A stretch of 34,383 bases of DNA from Verrucomicrobiota bacterium. Its GTDB lineage: Bacteria > Verrucomicrobiota > Kiritimatiellia > UBA8416 > SLMC01. Position 1 is the stretch's first letter. Every line of letters starts with the position of its first letter. The DNA lies in NCBI GenBank assembly GCA_030018915.1, contig JASEHE010000008.1:1-34383 (forward strand), given 5' to 3'. Positions 31,930-34,383 of the stretch are shown here, piece after piece. The notes below the pieces were generated by a model. The model did not search any database and was not told the origin of the DNA. It saw nothing but the letters and a program-made list of their open reading frames with translations. A program made the position numbers and the translations under genes.

Positions 31930-33314
31930 TCGAGACCAGCCCCGCGTTCCGTGCACCACTCCAACCGGGGACGAACCACCCCCGGATACTTGCCGTGCCA
32001 GAAACCACGCCGATGTCCTTCCGCAACATGGAAAGTCAGGATGTCAGGGTATTGATAGAGGGTGGCCGCCCCATCTTCAACTACCTGCAGAGACACCCGA
32101 TAGGTCGAGTCGTTGAGAAGACCGGCTGGAATTCTCAGTCTTTCTCTCACTTCGCCCACGTCTCGCGCCTTGGGGACGCATCCTGTGGCGAAGGCGTGGA
32201 CGCCTTCAGATGTGCGGAAATGGGCCGTGAGGTTCAGGACGGATTCCGGCCTGCGGTTCCAAACAACGAAGAGGATATCGAACGGAGTATCCACGTTGAT
32301 AATACTGGACGCAGATCCAGTGACCGGGCTGATCCCCGCTGACAATACCCGTATGCGATCATTTCCGGGTGCCGCCTCGATGTCGTCCCATGAGCGCGCG
32401 GCGGGTGGGCCAACCGTCGCGCGAAGATAGTTCTCGATCGTCGTGCTCGCCTCCCCGTCCTCCGCAACAATCCCCGCATCGAGGCACAAGACCCGCCTGC
32501 ACAGTCCTCTCACGGCCGTCATGTTGTGGCTCACAAATAGTACGGTCCGCCCTTCTCCGGCCACACTTTCCATCTTGCCCAGACATTTCTTCTGGAATGC
32601 CGCGTCCCCCACTGCCAGGACTTCGTCTACCAGCAGGATTTCCGGGTCGAGGTGGGCGGCCACGGCGAAGGCGAGGCGGACGTACATGCCGGAGGAGTAG
32701 CGCTTGACCGGCGTGTCAATGAACTTCTCGATTTCGGCGAACGCAACGATCTCGTCGAACTTGGCCGCGATCTCCTTGCGCTTCATGCCCAGGATCGCGC
32801 CGTTGAGAAAGATGTTCTCCCGGCCGGACAATTCGGGATGAAACCCCGTTCCGACCTCCAGCAGGCTGCCCACCCGGCCCCGCAGCACGGCCCGGCCGCT
32901 CGTCGGCTCCGTGATCCGACTGAGAATCTTCAGCAGCGTGCTCTTCCCCGCCCCGTTCCGCCCGATGATCCCCAGCACCTCCCCCCGTTTGACCTTGAAC
33001 GAGACATCCTTCAGCGCCCAGATCCCGTCAGAGGAGGAATCTTGAACAGAAGATCGCAAAGACCGCCAAGTTCCGCGCGGCGCGGCTTCCGGCGCCCCGG
33101 TTTCCTGAACTCCGCGTTCTTTGCGACCTTGGTGTTCAATTCGGTCCGGCTTTCTTCCCGCGTTCCCTATCTGCCCCATCTCCTCCGCAGGATCGCGGCC
33201 GCGCAGCCGGTGCCACCAGCGCTCCGCGCTCTCCCGCAGCGTTGTCGCCCCGATCACGCCCAGCCGATACCGCTTGGAAAGCCTTTCGACCGAAATGATT
33301 ACATCATCGGACAT
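31926..33314 (-). CDS. wzt: Wzt-type polysaccharide ABC transporter ATPase
   Basis: A 462-residue ATPase of the ABC-2 polysaccharide exporter. IIGRNGAGKSTLLKIL (Walker A, about 116-131), YSSGMYVRLA (signature), ILLVDEVLAVGD (Walker B) and VSHNM (H-loop) are intact. The last 140 residues (NVDTPFDILFVVWNRRPESV, FHVAEG) form a beta-sandwich like the glycan-binding domain of O-antigen Wzt. Residues about 47-95 are a repeat-derived insertion just before IWALKDVSFKVKRGE. I chose ATG at 33314 (MSDDVIISVERLSKRY); longer readings are repeat sequence. The partner permease Wzm is not in the window, although it usually lies directly upstream. Confidence 0.92.
   Translation of the reverse strand: MSDDVIISVERLSKRYRLGVIGATTLRESAERWWHRLRGRDPAEEMGQIGNAGRKPDRIEHQGRKERGVQETGAPEAAPRGTWRSLRSSVQDSSSDGIWALKDVSFKVKRGEVLGIIGRNGAGKSTLLKILSRITEPTSGRAVLRGRVGSLLEVGTGFHPELSGRENIFLNGAILGMKRKEIAAKFDEIVAFAEIEKFIDTPVKRYSSGMYVRLAFAVAAHLDPEILLVDEVLAVGDAAFQKKCLGKMESVAGEGRTVLFVSHNMTAVRGLCRRVLCLDAGIVAEDGEASTTIENYLRATVGPPAARSWDDIEAAPGNDRIRVLSAGISPVTGSASSIINVDTPFDILFVVWNRRPESVLNLTAHFRTSEGVHAFATGCVPKARDVGEVRERLRIPAGLLNDSTYRVSLQVVEDGAATLYQYPDILTFHVAEGHRRGFWHGKYPGVVRPRLEWCTERGAGLE
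33030..33176 (-). repeat. In-frame inverted-repeat insertion (wzt)
   Basis: On the coding strand gaacaccaaggtcgcaaaga starts an arm that is inversely repeated by cttggcggtctttgcgatct about 60 bases later. The plus-strand word cttgaacagaagatcgcaaa (33041-33060) recurs at 33330-33349. Peptide: RKPDRIEHQGRKERGVQE to RSLRSSVQDSSS. Confidence 0.8.
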
Positions 33315-33329
33315 GACAATTGGAAGAAA

Positions 33330-33370
33330 CTTGAACAGAAGATCGCAAAGACCACCAAGTTCGGCGCGCG
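33330..33370. repeat. Second copy of the gaacagaagatcgcaaag word
   Basis: Matches 33041-33081 over about 41 bases with two or three mismatches, in the same orientation. It sits in the wzt 5' leader, 16 bases before the start codon, so wzt is flanked and interrupted by the same sequence. The leader up to 33436 otherwise holds nothing recognisable. Confidence 0.75.
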
Positions 33371-33436
33371 ACGCGCCGGTGTTCGCCATGCGCCCTCACC
33401 GCGATTGTGCTCGCCCCCCGGGATTCGCTACTCTTC

Positions 33437-33808
33437 TCAGAAGGCAACATCGTCGTCCGCGCCACGTAGAATCAGTCTGCTGATCCCCTTCACCAATTGT
33501 GCCTCATGGAAATTGATCAAAAGCCCGAGTGGAGTATTGAGCAACTTCATATAACTCAACAACTGGGCCTTGTGAACAGGCAAAATCCGCTCAACGGCCT
33601 TGATTTCAACAATCAGATAGTCGTCAACATAGACATCCGATCGCAGCGGCTGATCGAACCGCATCCCCTTGTATTCAACTGGAACGACTAATTGATTGAC
33701 AGCGGGAATATTCCGAAGCCCTAACTCCCGCATCAGACACTTCTCGTATATCTCTTCAAGGAGGCCCGGGCCTTTGACACGGAGGGCTTCTACGGCGGCC
33801 CCAATCAC
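33437..33808 (-). CDS. GxxExxY protein
   Basis: A 123-residue protein. GPGLLEEIYEKCLMREL contains the name-giving G-X2-E-X2-Y motif; VEYKGMRFDQPLRSDVYVDD and LIVEIKAVERILPVHKAQLL with D-X-E-X-K-like residues resemble a PD-(D/E)XK nuclease core, and INFHEAQLVKGISRLI ends it. The function of the family is not established. The GTG at 33808 is used; TEQ precedes it in frame but a TAG cuts off the usual first few residues, so the N-terminus may be trimmed. It lies between the IS21 end and wzt and is probably not part of glycan assembly. Confidence 0.82.
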   Translation of the reverse strand: MIGAAVEALRVKGPGLLEEIYEKCLMRELGLRNIPAVNQLVVPVEYKGMRFDQPLRSDVYVDDYLIVEIKAVERILPVHKAQLLSYMKLLNTPLGLLINFHEAQLVKGISRLILRGADDDVAF

Positions 33809-33862
33809 CTGCTCCGTCTACCGGTTCGCCCTTTCAAAGTTCCTGTGCGTATTCCGCGATGA

Positions 33863-33952
33863 TCCGGACACTGAATCCGCGATCATTCCGGACACCGAAT
33901 CCGGGACGTGTCCGGACAGTGAATCCGGGACGATACCGGACAGTTTTGGGGC
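33863..33952 (+). repeat. Four 24-bp tandem units (tccggacactgaatccg)
   Basis: Units begin at 33863, 33887, 33911 and 33935, an exact 24-bp spacing. The common core is ccggaca followed by gaatccgg in the first three; the fourth decays to cagttttggg. They are probably transposase binding sites, which IS21 elements carry in multiples at their ends. Confidence 0.75.
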
Positions 33953-34013
33953 TTGACCGGAATGGGAAGCGGAGAAGAGTAGCGACGCTGGATAACTGAG
34001 ACGTATCGTTTCG

Positions 34014-34032
34014 CCTTTCTACAACAGAAAGG
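34014..34032 (+). promoter_or_regulatory. Hairpin covering the istA ribosome binding site
   Basis: cctttct (34014-34020), loop acaac, agaaagg (34026-34032) is a perfect 7-bp stem. The second arm contains most of the AAAGGAG Shine-Dalgarno, which ends six bases before ATG at 34041. Transcripts entering from outside would fold this stem; such sequestration is known for other IS transposases. Confidence 0.55.
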
Positions 34033-34040
34033 AGAGACGA

Positions 34041-34383
34041 ATGTCCAGAAAGCAGTTGTCCATGCGTAAGATCAGTGAAGTAGCGAGGCTGAATGCCTCG
34101 GGGTTGAGCATCCGGCAGATTGCGCGCAGTTGTAATGTGGCGCGCAGCACGGTGGCCGAATACCTGGAGCGGCTGGAGGCCAGCGGACTTGGGTGGCCTC
34201 TGCCACCGGAACTGACGGAAGAGGAATTGGAGGTCCGGCTCTTCCGGCAGGCCCAGACGCGCGGGCGGGATCTGGATCGTCCGGTTCCCGAGTGGCCCAA
34301 GACCCACAAGGAGCTGCGGCGGCAGGCCGTGACGCTGAAGCTGCTGTGGGGTAACTACTCAGCAGGCATCCCGCGGCGGGATG
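34041..34383 (+). CDS. istA: IS21 transposase IstA, N-terminal part, running into the palindrome
   Basis: The open frame starts MSRKQLSMRKISEVARLNAS and has a helix-turn-helix, LSIRQIARSCNVARSTVAEY. It is followed by GLGWPLPPELTEEELEVRLF and WPKTHKELRRQAVTLKLLW, all standard for IstA. The protein normally continues with an EEY-type segment towards the catalytic core; here LLW is followed by GNYSAGIPRRD, the palindrome reading. The catalytic DDE domain is therefore absent. If the repeat is complete beyond the window the frame would end AC-stop, as in the gene at 37-1371. The gene is incomplete at the window edge. Confidence 0.85.
   Translation, partial: MSRKQLSMRKISEVARLNASGLSIRQIARSCNVARSTVAEYLERLEASGLGWPLPPELTEEELEVRLFRQAQTRGRDLDRPVPEWPKTHKELRRQAVTLKLLWGNYSAGIPRRD
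34350..34383. repeat. Second copy of the end palindrome (partial)
   Basis: ggtaactactcagcaggcat and the following 14 bases match the reverse complement of 45-78 exactly. The window ends inside its second arm. The preceding bases differ from those at the other copy, so the shared block starts precisely at ggtaac. Confidence 0.9.

Larger units (their letters stand above)
33860..34383 (+). mobile_element. IS21-family insertion sequence, left end (partial)
   Basis: A tandem array of transposase-site-like 24-bp units precedes an istA gene, the layout of the left end of IS21 elements. The exact tip is uncertain; TGATCCGG at 33860 is the best candidate because IS21 ends begin with TG. The right part, including istB, is beyond the window or lost. 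Confidence 0.7.

Noticed and set aside
33863-33952. CRISPR array or replication iterons
   Set aside because: Units are contiguous with no unique spacers, number only four and lie directly before istA; IS21 end sites explain them better.
33834-34307. 157-residue minus-strand open frame with 8-residue repeats
   Set aside because: Antisense across the IS21 end; its repeats only mirror the 24-bp DNA units.
1-34383. tRNA or rRNA genes, riboswitches
   Set aside because: None recognised on either strand; no cloverleaf-like or conserved rRNA segment was seen by eye.

Overview
The window is a GC-rich glycan-assembly locus of about 34 kb, almost all read from the minus strand. No rRNA, tRNA or core gene is present, so taxonomy is uncertain. 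The mix of a Wzt-type ABC exporter ATPase, many glycosyltransferases (GTs), HEPN/nucleotidyltransferase pairs, a GxxExxY protein, a DUF4143-type ATPase remnant and heavy short-repeat load suggests an uncultured environmental Gram-negative bacterium, perhaps of the PVC superphylum (inference, low confidence). Both window ends stop in or near the same 35-bp palindrome, as expected of a metagenomic contig broken at a repeat.

Layout in transcription order (right to left). The far right (33.8-34.4 kb, plus strand) holds the left end of an IS21-type element: a four-unit 24-bp array and the start of istA, which runs into the palindrome. Then, on the minus strand: a GxxExxY protein; wzt (with no wzm in the window); an FkbM methyltransferase; a PglD/NeuD-like acyltransferase; an AMP-forming acyl ligase; a Gfo/Idh/MocA oxidoreductase; an acyl carrier protein; a GT2-radical SAM-Rossmann fusion; a gutted NeuD-like pseudogene; a DegT aminotransferase; a GT2; a GT-A-like protein; a zinc-domain methyltransferase; and a GT4 (19-33.3 kb).

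The middle (15.2-19 kb) is scrambled: a MntA/HepT pair, two GT4 3'-end fragments, a polytopic membrane protein, a 38-bp direct repeat and a DUF4143-type ATPase remnant. To the left follow a GT2, a GT10 fucosyltransferase-like enzyme, a double GT, a lone plus-strand FkbM methyltransferase, a GT4, a GT-C-like membrane protein, a gutted GT2, a small unknown, a GT2-methyltransferase fusion, a methyltransferase, a GT4, a HEPN/MNT pair and a final GT2.

Together these genes look able to make an acylated, methylated, possibly fucosylated surface glycan exported by an ABC system. Oxidoreductase, aminotransferase and acyltransferase would build an N-acyl amino sugar, and the ligase plus ACP could supply an unusual acyl group. 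Nine gene junctions are ATGA or GTGA overlaps, pointing to translational coupling.

The most striking feature is a family of hairpin-prone insertions made of degenerate 7-bp (sometimes 8-bp) repeats. Each has a G-rich arm followed by a complementary C-rich arm. They lie in frame inside at least four enzyme genes (two GT2, one GT4, wzt), at presumed surface loops, and resemble in concept the protein-coding palindromic elements of Rickettsia. A second theme is gene remnants that keep both ends but have lost the middle.
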